A stretch of DNA of 64,000 nt from the NCBI GenBank assembly GCA_963821755.1, contig CAWGEX010000003.1, positions 992,001 through 1,056,000 on the forward strand, given 5' to 3'. Source of the DNA: Bog-473 sp963821755 (lineage in GTDB: Bacteria > Actinomycetota > Acidimicrobiia > Acidimicrobiales > RAAP-2). Made by a program: the position numbers and the translations under genes. Of this stretch, positions 34,386 through 42,792 are shown piece by piece. The notes under the pieces are model-generated. The model saw only the letters and a list, made by a program, of their open reading frames with translations. It was not told the DNA's origin and made no database searches. The first letter of the stretch is position 1; each line of letters opens with the position of its first letter.

Positions 34386-36692
34386 GTGGCCCGAGCAATG
34401 AACTTGGGGATGCCACGGATCGGGCCGGGACGGGAGCTCAAGCGCTCCGTCGAGGGCTATTGGGAAGGCCGCGTCACCGCAGGCCATTTGATCGATACGG
34501 CGCGCCAACACAGGGCCGATGGCTGGCAGGTGCAGACCGCCGCCGGGATCGAGTCGATCCCGAGCAACGACTTCTCGCTCTATGACCACGTGTTGGACAC
34601 ATGTTGCACAGTCGGTGCTATGCCCGACCGTTTTGGGTCCGGCAAGCCGGCGGACCAACTGGACACCTATTTCGCCCTAGCCCGAGGCGCTCGGCTGCCT
34701 ACGGGGACGGTACGGCCCCTGGAGATGACCAAGTGGTTCGATACCAACTACCACTACCTCGTACCTGAACTCGGCCCAGATACCCAGTTCCATCTTGGCT
34801 CGACCAAACCGATCGACGAACACGCCGAAGCTCGACGCCTCGACGTCGAGACCCGCCCCGTACTGGTCGGCCCGGTCAGCTTCTTGCTCCTTGCCAAGCC
34901 GACGGCGACCGGATTTTCGCTCCTCGACCTGCTGCCTCGGCTCCTGCCCGTGTACCAGCAAGTATTGGCCACCTTGTTCCAATCGGGCTGCGAATGGGTG
35001 CAGCTCGACGAGCCGTTCCTCGTGACCGATCTGAGTCCGACCGAGCGCACCGCCTTTGTGGACGCCTACTCGACCCTTACATCGAGCCCGAGACCTCGAT
35101 GTCTCCTCGCCACGTATTTCAGCGAGCTCGGTGACAACCTCGAGCTCGCTGCGGGTTTGCCCGTCGATGGAGTGCACGTGGACTTGGTCCGCGGCCCCGA
35201 CCAACTTGGTCCTCTCTTGGACCGCTTGCCCGAAGGCACGGTGCTATCAGCCGGGGTGGTCGATGGACGGAACGTGTGGCGCAACGATCTTCGCCGTAGC
35301 CTCGCTCTGCTTGGGCCGGCCCAACAGCGCCTGGGCAACCGGTTATGGGTCGGCCCGTCCTGTTCCCTCCAGCACGTTCCCCACGACCTCGACCTGGAGA
35401 CCGAACTCGCTCCGCGGCTACGCTCCCGGCTCGCCTTCGCCAGACAGAAGCTCGACGAGATCGTGGCAATCGTACGCGGCTTGTCTCTCGGAAGCGATGC
35501 CATCAGCGAGGTGCTGGCTACCAGTGACAAGGTCGCGGCTGACCGAGCCGGCAGCGGCCCAGCGACAGCAGTGACAGTGAACGCGCCGTCCGCCTCCCGA
35601 CGAGCCTCATCACCGGATCGGCGACGGCAAGCCCAGCGACAGACAACACCCCTGCCGTCCCTCCCTACGACGACCATCGGATCCTTCCCCCAGACAGCTG
35701 AGATCCGTCGAGCGCGGCAACAACACGCATCGGCCCTCATGTCCGATGAGGAATATGGGCGATTCTGCGAGGCAGAGATTGAGCGGGTCATCAGGGCCCA
35801 AGAGTCGATCGGGCTGGACGTGCTGGTCCACGGTGAGCCTGAGCGCAATGACATGGTGCAGTACTTCGCCGAGCGCCTCGATGGCTTTGCCGCCACCCGT
35901 CACGGCTGGGTTCAGAGCTTCGGAACGCGCTACGTCCGCCCACCAATCCTCTATGGCGACGTGACTCGACCCGGTCCCATGACCATACGCTGGCTGGTCT
36001 ACGCCCAGTCGCTGACCACCTCGCCGGTCAAGGGCATGCTCACGGGCCCGGTCACCATCCTGGAATGGTCCTTCGTCCGAGACGATCAACCGAGCGCAGA
36101 GACCTGTCGGCAAATCGCCTGGGCCATCCGGTCCGAGGTCGCCGATCTCGAATCGGCCGGTATCCGGATCATCCAGGTGGACGAACCGGCCTTGCGCGAG
36201 GGAATGCCTCTCCGTCGTCAAGATCGTGACGACTACCTGGATTGGGCCACCGAATGCTTCCGACTGGCCACCGCCGGGGTCAGCGATGGGACCCAGATCC
36301 ATACCCACATGTGCTACGCCGAATTCGGCGACATCATCGATGCCATCATCGCCCTTGATGCCGACGTCATCTCCATCGAGGCGGCCCGCAGCGGAATGGG
36401 CGTTCTCACCCAGCTGTCCAAATCAAACCATCTGGCCGACGTCGGGCCTGGCGTCTGGGACATCCACTCTCCCACTGTCCCTTCCGCCGACGAGATGGCA
36501 ACATTGATCGAACGGGCACTCGATGCATTGCCGGTCGATCAGGTATGGGTCAACCCGGACTGCGGACTCAAGACCCGCCGGTGGGAAGAAGTGCTGCCTG
36601 CCCTCACCAACATGGTCGCCGCCGCCCGATCAGTCCGGGAGCGGCTCGTCGGAGACGTCAGCCCGCAAACCACCGGGCGGCCGGCGCCGTGA
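34386..36692 (+). CDS. metE: Cobalamin-independent methionine synthase
   Basis: About 768 residues from the GTG at 34386 (ATG 34398 is an alternative; GGGAGG at 34376-34381 fits the GTG). The E. coli enzyme has 753. The N-terminal domain opens M-N-L-G-M-P-R-I-G-P-G-R-E-L-K, and the C-terminal catalytic domain opens T-T-T-I-G-S-F-P-Q-T. Zinc ligands are visible: T-H-M-C (His and Cys), the Glu in I-S-I-E-A-A-R-S, and the last Cys in N-P-D-C-G-L-K-T-R. It methylates homocysteine from 5-methyl-tetrahydrofolate polyglutamate. The upstream region shows no cobalamin riboswitch, only a cyclase remnant. Confidence 0.93.
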   Translation: MARAMNLGMPRIGPGRELKRSVEGYWEGRVTAGHLIDTARQHRADGWQVQTAAGIESIPSNDFSLYDHVLDTCCTVGAMPDRFGSGKPADQLDTYFALARGARLPTGTVRPLEMTKWFDTNYHYLVPELGPDTQFHLGSTKPIDEHAEARRLDVETRPVLVGPVSFLLLAKPTATGFSLLDLLPRLLPVYQQVLATLFQSGCEWVQLDEPFLVTDLSPTERTAFVDAYSTLTSSPRPRCLLATYFSELGDNLELAAGLPVDGVHVDLVRGPDQLGPLLDRLPEGTVLSAGVVDGRNVWRNDLRRSLALLGPAQQRLGNRLWVGPSCSLQHVPHDLDLETELAPRLRSRLAFARQKLDEIVAIVRGLSLGSDAISEVLATSDKVAADRAGSGPATAVTVNAPSASRRASSPDRRRQAQRQTTPLPSLPTTTIGSFPQTAEIRRARQQHASALMSDEEYGRFCEAEIERVIRAQESIGLDVLVHGEPERNDMVQYFAERLDGFAATRHGWVQSFGTRYVRPPILYGDVTRPGPMTIRWLVYAQSLTTSPVKGMLTGPVTILEWSFVRDDQPSAETCRQIAWAIRSEVADLESAGIRIIQVDEPALREGMPLRRQDRDDYLDWATECFRLATAGVSDGTQIHTHMCYAEFGDIIDAIIALDADVISIEAARSGMGVLTQLSKSNHLADVGPGVWDIHSPTVPSADEMATLIERALDALPVDQVWVNPDCGLKTRRWEEVLPALTNMVAAARSVRERLVGDVSPQTTGRPAP

Positions 36693-36725
36693 CGGCGTAC
36701 TGGGGGGGGTCCAACCCCCTGGTAG

Positions 36726-36950
36726 TCAGGAGCCGGGTGGCCTCATCTCCCCGGTTTCTGCTACGTGGGGCGGGAAGTAATAGCAGTCGACATTGGTGCA
36801 GGACACTTCCCGCATCATCACGGTGTTACCCGGGTCCGTGCCGCCCTCGGCGTCGTCAAACTCGATTTGAGCGAACTCGCCGCAGAGAGGGCAATTCCCT
36901 GGGATCGCCCAAGGGACCACTTCCAAGACGAAACCCCCGGTGACGGTCAC
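36726..36950 (-). CDS. Small putative zinc-ribbon protein
   Basis: 74 residues. It has two cysteine pairs: C-P-L-C-G near residue 20 and C-T-N-V-D-C about 27 residues later. This is a C-x2-C...C-x4-C pattern compatible with a zinc ribbon, with acidic residues between. The start is a GTG at 36950 with poor ribosome-binding context. No family is recognised. It is convergent with metE (33-base gap), where a G8 run and complementary C5 could form a weak terminator hairpin at 36703-36721. Confidence 0.45.
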   Translation of the reverse strand: MTVTGGFVLEVVPWAIPGNCPLCGEFAQIEFDDAEGGTDPGNTVMMREVSCTNVDCYYFPPHVAETGEMRPPGS

Positions 36951-37543
36951 GTTTGACTCGGAACGGACCCGGGCTGCTCTCTAACCCAGGCCCTCCCGAA
37001 ACCTACCCGCAACGAGATGGTGGGTGCGAAGCGACAGAGGGCACCGACGACCGGACGGCGGTGAGGGGTGACTCCCTAAGCTCAGCTCATGGGACAGGGA
37101 GATCTGCCGGCGGCACCGATTGGTCCGCTTCGGCGCCGACGGGAAAAGCGTCAGCTTGAACATCTCGCTGAAGAGTCGGGGCACGAGGAGAGTCCGGCCA
37201 CGGCCAGGAGGCACGTTAGGGTGATCGAGGATCAAGCCGGAATAGCGGATCAAGACCTCGCCGCGCCCGCAACCGCAGGCGAACCGTTGATGAAAGCCCA
37301 TCCGGGCGGTTTCCACGTACGAGCGGTGCCGATCGATCAGCCGTTCGAGTCAGGGTGAATCCCCGCCATCTATTGGCTGGCGGTCCTCCATGAACCCGTG
37401 TCGCTCGTCGTCGTAACCGTCCGACCGGTCTCCTTCGCCCGCCACGGAGTACTCGGCGGCTTCGCCTTCCTCGGGCTGGGCCAGCCATCAGGTGGATGCA
37501 TCTGGTTGTTGGCGGCACCTCACCCATCAGGTTCGTTCGATGA
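36951..37543. other. Non-coding or decayed stretch
   Basis: About 590 bases with no convincing gene. A plus-strand frame at about 37355-37546 is hydrophobic but has no start codon, no ribosome-binding site and no recognised motif. Other frames are arginine/proline-rich shadows. It may be decayed coding DNA. Confidence 0.4.
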
Positions 37544-38644
37544 CTAAGCAGATGTCGTCTCGAGCGGATCGAGATCGGCTTCGGGCGTGAAGTTAACTTC
37601 GAGCTCGACTTCGGGCCGACGAATCTCCATTTGTGCCAGGCGCTCAAAGACCAGTCTGTCGGCCGCCGTAAGTGGCGGTTGGGTCATCGACCGCGGCCAG
37701 AGGCGATAGCGCTGGACCACGTTTATCTCAGCCGCGAGCAGGAAGAGCTGAGCACCCAAGTAGATCCAAGTGAGCAAGACGATCACGATGCCAAAGAAGC
37801 CATAGGTGTTCGTGGCGTGCTGCAGCTCGCGACCTATATACCAACTTCCGATTAGCTGCAACGTTTGCCAGAATACGGCCGCCAACGCGGCCCCGAAGAC
37901 GATCTCGCGCCAGTTGAGCGCGTCTGCCGTCAAAAGGTTGAACGCCAGCAGGATGAGGCAGAAATTCAACGCGAGGGATCCGACCACCAGCAGTCCCGTC
38001 GCTATCCAGCCATGGGAGACCAAGGTCGCGAACCCGGTGAGTACCGTCGAACCAATCGCGGAGAAAGCAATCAAGACGAGGACCCCCAACGCTCGCAGGT
38101 AACGCACATAGATAGAGGGCCAGCGAACGTAGGGAATATTCCAAACCACGTTCATCGCGCTCTGCGCCGCCAGTCCGAGCCCAACCGCGCCATACAAGAG
38201 GAGGAGGCTTCCGATGACCACTGCTGACACGCTTCCGGTGAGGGCATGCGTGTGCGACTGCAGCTGAGGACCGATGATCGGAAAGTTTCCGAGAGCGCTG
38301 TCGACGAGGTCCGTCTGCAACTTCTTGTTGTCATGCAGGGTGTAGCCCAGGATGGTCGTGAACAGGAGCAGAAGCGGAAATAGCGCGAAAAGACCGTAGT
38401 AGGCAACGAGCGCCGCCTTGCTACCTGCCTGATCGTTGCCGAACTTTTGTATAACCGCAAAGGGGAAACCGAGAACACCGTGGTCCTGCTGAAACCTGTC
38501 GGCCCGACGTATGACAACTTCGATTCTGCCCGGAGGACCAGCTCCTTCCCCATTTATGTTGTCGCTTGGCGATTCCTCCTTTGATCGATTTGGCTGATGG
38601 TCGGGCTTCGCTGGACGTATTGAGTCGCTCATAGTGCCAATCAT
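37544..38644 (-). CDS. YihY/BrkB-family inner membrane protein (copy 1)
   Basis: 366 residues from ATG 38644 (ATG 38632 is in frame). After a ~75-residue hydrophilic N-terminus, six hydrophobic segments follow: A-A-L-V-A-Y-Y-G-L-F-A-L-F-P-L-L-L-L (the family-defining A-x-x-x-x-Y-x-x-F-x-L-x-P motif), G-A-V-G-L-G-L-A-A-Q-S-A-M-N-V-V-W-N-I-P, and T-Y-G-F-F-G-I-V-I-V-L-L-T-W-I-Y-L-G-A-Q-L-F-L-L-A-A-E-I-N. Once annotated as RNase BN, the family is now regarded as an envelope transport or assembly factor. The 59603 gene is a paralogue. Confidence 0.88.
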   Translation of the reverse strand: MIGTMSDSIRPAKPDHQPNRSKEESPSDNINGEGAGPPGRIEVVIRRADRFQQDHGVLGFPFAVIQKFGNDQAGSKAALVAYYGLFALFPLLLLFTTILGYTLHDNKKLQTDLVDSALGNFPIIGPQLQSHTHALTGSVSAVVIGSLLLLYGAVGLGLAAQSAMNVVWNIPYVRWPSIYVRYLRALGVLVLIAFSAIGSTVLTGFATLVSHGWIATGLLVVGSLALNFCLILLAFNLLTADALNWREIVFGAALAAVFWQTLQLIGSWYIGRELQHATNTYGFFGIVIVLLTWIYLGAQLFLLAAEINVVQRYRLWPRSMTQPPLTAADRLVFERLAQMEIRRPEVELEVNFTPEADLDPLETTSA

Positions 38645-38781
38645 GGCCCCTCTAGGTTCACGCTCGCCCCCCTCCCCTACCCATCGACAGAACCCGGCGG
38701 CGCCGCGACTTCCTGGGCGCACTCTGACGTTTCGAGGTTCATCGTCAAACGGCCTAGCCGGGGCGGCACGACCCCGTTGGC

Positions 38782-38991
38782 ATGGTCCCCATGTCCCGAT
38801 TCGCACCACCTGTGGCAAAAATCGGGCCAGTGGTCAGCATTGAGCTCGAACGGGTCGAGGGGCTTGAACTTGTCGGAATGACGTTGGCTCACCTCAAAGA
38901 TGCCGAGGCAAGGGCCGAGATGTCACTCCGAGTGGCGCTGTTGATGGCGATCCGGGACAAGCTCGCTCTCGGTCTGAGGGAGGAAAGATGA
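38782..38991 (+). CDS. Small hypothetical protein, first of a coupled pair
   Basis: 69 residues ending in an ATGA overlap with the next gene. The second half is an amphipathic charged helix region (E-L-E-R-V-E-G-L-E-L-V-G-M-T-L-A-H-L-K-D-A-E-A-R-A-E-M-S-L, split between two helices) rich in Leu, Glu and Arg. No family recognised. The coupling to a small HTH-like protein and the Fic gene downstream suggests a small regulatory cassette, but nothing identifies a toxin or antitoxin by sequence. Confidence 0.5.
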   Translation: MVPMSRFAPPVAKIGPVVSIELERVEGLELVGMTLAHLKDAEARAEMSLRVALLMAIRDKLALGLREER

Positions 38992-39251
38992 GCTACAGCG
39001 ATGCCGAGGTGTTGGCGGCGTCTTCCGCCATGGACAAGTACAGAGGTGGTGAAGAGGGCGAGGCTGGTTCCGCTCTGGTCGTCGTGGGCCTCAGCGCAGA
39101 GAGGGCAGCTAAAGAAGTGGGGATCCGCGACGATACGACTCGGGTTGCACATCGTGCTGGCGCTTCGATCCGCCAGCTAGCCGATGTCTCAGGTCTAGTT
39201 CGTAAGACGGTGAGGGCGATCGTCTCATCTGAATCACGGTTGCACGACTGA
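38988..39251 (+). CDS. Small helix-turn-helix-like protein
   Basis: 87 residues; the ATG is preceded by GGAGGAA and overlaps the previous stop (ATGA). Residues about 55-77 (A-G-A-S-I-R-Q-L-A-D-V-S-G-L-V-R-K-T-V-R-A-I-V) read as a helix-turn-helix with the usual Ala/Gly turn and small residues. The N-terminal half is helical with V-V-V-G-L-S-A-E-R-A-A-K-E-V. It may be the regulator acting on the CTTCCG elements ahead of the Fic gene; that is inference from position. Confidence 0.6.
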   Translation: MSYSDAEVLAASSAMDKYRGGEEGEAGSALVVVGLSAERAAKEVGIRDDTTRVAHRAGASIRQLADVSGLVRKTVRAIVSSESRLHD

Positions 39252-39285
39252 CCGCACAAGCGGCCCGCAGTCCGTGACTGCCAAT

Positions 39286-39333
39286 CTTCCGCAATTCCGC
39301 CTATTACGGAAGCTTCCACTACTATTCTTCCGT
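39286..39333. promoter_or_regulatory. CTTCCG/CGGAAG half-site array and likely leaderless promoter of fic gene
   Basis: Three half-sites lie at 39286 (CTTCCG), 39307 (CGGAAG) and 39327 (CTTCCG), spaced 21 and 20 bases, about two helical turns. The last two extend to ACGGAAG and CTTCCGT. A TACTAT at 39320-39325 fits an actinobacterial -10 (TANNNT) nine bases before the ATG at 39335, and there is no Shine-Dalgarno sequence, so a leaderless mRNA controlled by a dimeric repressor is plausible. Confidence 0.45.
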
Positions 39334-39334
39334 T

Positions 39335-40483
39335 ATGGTGCCAATTGAGGAAGGCAGGGAGCGAGGTCACGAGGAAACCGTGACGTGGAACGGCGCCCCA
39401 GCCCGCGCCTGGGTCCCGCGCCTCCTCGCTAGCCAGGAATTCGAGGTCGGTATTCGTACGGCCCGCCGCACCGAACAAGCCCTCGCGGCCGTGCGGGCGA
39501 GCGGCGGCGCCTCCGCCCGGTTCGAGCCGCTCGCTTTGTTATTGCTGCGGGCGGAAGGGGTGGCGTCCTCGTACATCGAAGGAGTGCGCACCCCTTTCAC
39601 CGATGTCGCTGCGGCCGAGGTCGGCAACACCTCTAACGCCACTGCCGCCTGGGTGGCCGACAACCTCACGGCCGTGCGCCACGCGCTCGATGGGGCCGGG
39701 CGCAACCTCACCATCGAGGATATCCATGAGTGGCATCGGCGCCTGATGGGCCCGACCGGTCGCCTGCCCGAGGAGATGGTCGGCGCCTTTCGCACGGCCC
39801 AGTCCTGGATCGGTGGAACCTCACCGCGCAGCGCCTCCTTCGTCCCTCCCCCACCCGAGCGGGTCGAGGACCTCATGGTCGACCTCATCGGCTTCGTAAA
39901 CGCCGAGTGGGTGGACCCAGTCACCCAGGCGGCAGTCGCCCATGCTCAGTTCGAGACCATTCACCCCTACGGCGACGGCAACGGCCGTATCGGACGGATC
40001 CTGATCGGCTGGATCCTTGTCCATCGCACTGGAATCAGTGTCCCTCCCCCCGTCAGCGTCTTCATTGCCCGAGACCCCGGGGGGTACCTGGCCGGCATGA
40101 CCAGGTTCCGCCACGGCGAGCTCGACCCCTGGGTGGAATGGCTTGCGGCTGAACTTCAGTATTCGAGCGAGGCAACCCAAGGGTTGATGGTGCGTTCCGA
40201 ACAGCTCCTGGAAGAGTGGAGCGGGCGTATCGATGACCTGCGCACCGACGCCACGGCCCGGCTGGTGCTCCCTGTCTTGATCGAGCACCCCGTCGTTTCC
40301 TCGGAACTGGTCGCGAAGCTCGTCGGGGTGTCAGAGCGTGCGGCGCGGACCGCTCTCGCAACACTGGCTGAGCGAAGGATCCTCGAGACCTACGACAAGG
40401 CGACGGCGGGACCGGGCCGACCCCGTCGCTTTTGGGTCGCGTCCGAGGTCATCGCCATGGTCACGACCTGGGGCCGACTCTGA
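39335..40483 (+). CDS. Fic-domain AMPylase with C-terminal winged helix
   Basis: 382 residues. The core motif H-P-Y-G-D-G-N-G-R-I-G-R lies at about 210, with the catalytic His. The N-terminal S-S-Y-I-E-G (~77-82) is the (S/T)-x-x-x-E-(G/N) autoinhibitory helix of class II Fic proteins, so it should be self-repressed. After the Fic core a helical linker leads to a C-terminal winged-helix-like region (V-V-S-S-E-L-V-A-K-L-V-G-V-S-E-R-A-A-R-T-A-L). Such proteins transfer AMP to target hydroxyls; targets are unknown. The upstream half-sites suggest autoregulation or control by the small HTH gene. Confidence 0.88.
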   Translation: MVPIEEGRERGHEETVTWNGAPARAWVPRLLASQEFEVGIRTARRTEQALAAVRASGGASARFEPLALLLLRAEGVASSYIEGVRTPFTDVAAAEVGNTSNATAAWVADNLTAVRHALDGAGRNLTIEDIHEWHRRLMGPTGRLPEEMVGAFRTAQSWIGGTSPRSASFVPPPPERVEDLMVDLIGFVNAEWVDPVTQAAVAHAQFETIHPYGDGNGRIGRILIGWILVHRTGISVPPPVSVFIARDPGGYLAGMTRFRHGELDPWVEWLAAELQYSSEATQGLMVRSEQLLEEWSGRIDDLRTDATARLVLPVLIEHPVVSSELVAKLVGVSERAARTALATLAERRILETYDKATAGPGRPRRFWVASEVIAMVTTWGRL

Positions 40484-40606
40484 TCTTGAGCACTGGCCGC
40501 AAGCTCACACCGACGAAATCCCGCTAAGTGCACCGGATGACCTCACGCGGGAAGATCTCACTCGCCTCCCGCATAGCAGCAAGTCGCCGATGCTCCGTTT
40601 CTCCTG

Positions 40607-40860
40607 GTGGTTCGTCTCGGACGCAACGAGATGGCTCTCCGATCCGCCTTCAACGACGACAACGTGGCTGAGGTCGGCAGCGTCGGCGGCATGTACTTCG
40701 CCCAGGATCGGGTGACCATCACTCAGGGACGATTGGCCGATCCGGCGAGTGCGGACGAGATGGTCGCGACCGCTGAAGCCGCTCGGCTATCGGGCTGGCA
40801 CCTCGGCCAGACAATCCCCTTCGGTGCGTACTCTGTCCAGCAGGCCGAAACAGCCGGCCA
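40607..40860 (+). pseudogene. FtsX-like ABC transporter permease fragment
   Basis: About 80 residues resemble the extracytoplasmic (MacB-PCD-like) part of actinobacterial FtsX-family permeases: V-A-E-V-G-S-V-G-G-M-Y-F-A-Q-D-R-V-T-I-T-Q-G-R, D-P-x-x-A-D-E-M-V, A-A-R-L-S-G-W-H-L-G-Q-x-I-P-F-G. Neither the N-terminal helix nor the C-terminal three helices are present, and the frame becomes random after about 40860. It is a gene fragment between the Fic gene and the convergent hydrolase. Confidence 0.55.
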
Positions 40861-40934
40861 GATCCACGGCGCTCGCCCACCGAACCTTTTTCACTGGGAG
40901 AGCACTCCACCATCCAGATGTCTTTGAGGGTAGA

Positions 40935-42311
40935 TCAATTCTGGGAGGAGGCGAACATGATCTTGAGGGTCTTCGTGTTCGAAGTACTCAGCGAGCTTGC
41001 GTTGTTGACAGCAATGAAGCAGGGATGGGTCGAATCGCACACGCCATCGCCAACCTTGCCAGCCACGATGTGCATGGTGAAGTGCCCGTGGCCAGCGGGG
41101 TCGGGGTGAAGCAGGCCGGCATTGGCGAAATCACACCCGGCTGAACTGCCGGACGAGATGTCAACGTGGGAGCACTCAAGAATGTTGATGACTTTGCCGG
41201 CTGTATAGCCGCTCCACTTGACGGTAACTGCCTCGCCGCTGGTGAGGTTGTGGTCCGGTGATACGGAAGCCTGCAGGTGAACCACCGGAACAGGCGGAAC
41301 CGCAATGGTCACTCCACGAGAGCCTGGCGTCAGATTCAGAGCGATCTTGGTGGTCGAACTGCGCCCGTCCGTGGACAGTCGAGAGCGGGCCCCTCGATTG
41401 CCGGTGAGGTACGCCTCAAAGAAGTCGGTCGTCGTGCGAATGACAGCCGGCGCCGACCGCGGGTCTTGGCCGCCTGCTGCGTCGTGGGAACCACCTTCGA
41501 GGGTCAGGAGACCCTTGGGGCCCTGTGCTTCGTTGTAAATCAGGGGAGCGCTCCGGTAGGGGATCAGCTGGTCCGACGTGCCGTGGACGAGCAGGAGCGG
41601 CGGCGAATTCGAAAAGTCGTAGTGACCGGGTGGGAAGCCCTCAGTTGTGCCCGCCATCACGACGGCCGCTTTCACCCTGGAGTCGAAGCAGCAGGTGTTG
41701 GCCACCAGACCAAGTGTGGTGACCGCTCCGTTGGAGTGACCGGCGACACCGATCTCCTTGGGGTCCACCAGCCCTGAGAGGATCCCACTTGGAAGGAGCG
41801 AGTCGTCGAGAACGGCGTCGATCACATAGCTCATGTCTTCGGGTTGATTCACCACGTCACCAGCGTCGGCGCCACCGGCGACATTGGCGTTCGACAGCGG
41901 AAAGAGCGGCGCAGCGACGACGAACCCTTGCGATGCCCAAGCAGTCAGCAAATTGATGTAGTCCTGCGGCGTGCCGCCCAGGCCGTGGGCGAAGACAATC
42001 AACGGGAATGGCCCTGCACTCTTGTCCGCTATGGCCCCTGATTCGGTAGGGCCGCCAGTCGGGCCCGTCGCTGGGTAGAGAATCGTCGTGACCAGGGTCC
42101 GAGTCGGCAGCTGCGGACTCCCGTCCCAGGCGGGCGTCGTGCGGTGCGGATCCACAAAGGTGTCGGTCACTGTGCCAACCGCGAATTTGGGAGTCACGGC
42201 CGGAGCTGCTCCCGCTGCCGCAGTGCTCCCCGACCACAGCGGAAATGAGACCGATCCGAGCACCACGACCAGCGGCAGCAGATGCCATTTCCAGGCTCTC
42301 ATTCCGCTCAC
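40935..42311 (-). CDS. Secreted alpha/beta hydrolase fused to neocarzinostatin-like domain
   Basis: 458 residues from GTG 42311 (AGGAG eight bases upstream). There is a signal peptide (hydrophobic L-L-P-L-V-V-V-L-G-S, cleavage near A-A-A-G-A). The alpha/beta hydrolase (~45-330) has V-F-A-H-G-L-G-G (oxyanion), G-V-A-G-H-S-N-G-A (nucleophile elbow), L-L-V-H-G-T-S-D-Q-L-I-P (acid) and G-G-S-H-D (His), resembling PAF-acetylhydrolase/chlorophyllase-type lipases. The last ~105 residues form an Ig-like neocarzinostatin-type domain with two Cys pairs and V-K-W-S-G-Y, C-S-H-V, A-V-N-N-A-S. The fusion suggests a hydrolase with a ligand-binding or wall-associating module. Confidence 0.8.
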   Translation of the reverse strand: MSGMRAWKWHLLPLVVVLGSVSFPLWSGSTAAAGAAPAVTPKFAVGTVTDTFVDPHRTTPAWDGSPQLPTRTLVTTILYPATGPTGGPTESGAIADKSAGPFPLIVFAHGLGGTPQDYINLLTAWASQGFVVAAPLFPLSNANVAGGADAGDVVNQPEDMSYVIDAVLDDSLLPSGILSGLVDPKEIGVAGHSNGAVTTLGLVANTCCFDSRVKAAVVMAGTTEGFPPGHYDFSNSPPLLLVHGTSDQLIPYRSAPLIYNEAQGPKGLLTLEGGSHDAAGGQDPRSAPAVIRTTTDFFEAYLTGNRGARSRLSTDGRSSTTKIALNLTPGSRGVTIAVPPVPVVHLQASVSPDHNLTSGEAVTVKWSGYTAGKVINILECSHVDISSGSSAGCDFANAGLLHPDPAGHGHFTMHIVAGKVGDGVCDSTHPCFIAVNNASSLSTSNTKTLKIMFASSQN

Positions 42312-42792
42312 GTGCGGGGCTCCTGGCTGGCGCCGCGTCTCCTGAGGAGTGCCATCGGCTTTCTTCGTATCACAAGGCAGCGACAGTCATCTGGGTGCAA
42401 TGGATTGACCGCCCAATCGGGGAGGTCATGCTTACGTGGGTTGGGCGGTGAAAGTTCCTCGACGGCTGGACGAAGGTGTGGTCGTGCGAGAGACGATCTG
42501 CCGCGGGTCGCGCCCCAGCGTGTTAAGGACGGCTCGCGAACACCGGAGAGACTGGCGGGACGCAGGCCCAAGCATCAGATCGTCCCTGGGTACGGCCGGT
42601 CTGCTCTTGTCCACCCAATACGTCCGAGGCCGGAAGCCGGTACGAACCTTCGCCACCGCCCCGTCGCCACTAGGAGGTGATTTTTGGTGACCGGCGAGTA
42701 ACCAGGGGTGTTCGCAGCCGAGGTTGCTCGCGCAGGTGAGCCACTCACCTTGCGGTGGGGTCCGACCCTCGCTTTCAGGTGTGGAGGCGTGA
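42312..42792. other. Intergenic region upstream of the biotin operon
   Basis: 481 bases between the divergent hydrolase and bioA. No frame is supported by motifs. It must contain the biotin-operon promoter, but no BirA-type operator was recognised. A GGAGG ends six bases before the bioA ATG at 42793. Confidence 0.4.

Noticed and set aside
36700..36725. G-run/C-run hairpin after metE as a rho-independent terminator
   Set aside because: The stem is only five to six pairs and there is no T tract; listed only as a weak possibility under the neighbouring gene.
37355..37546. Hydrophobic plus-strand frame as a membrane-protein gene
   Set aside because: No start codon, no ribosome-binding site and no identifiable motif; could be decayed DNA but not supportable as a gene.
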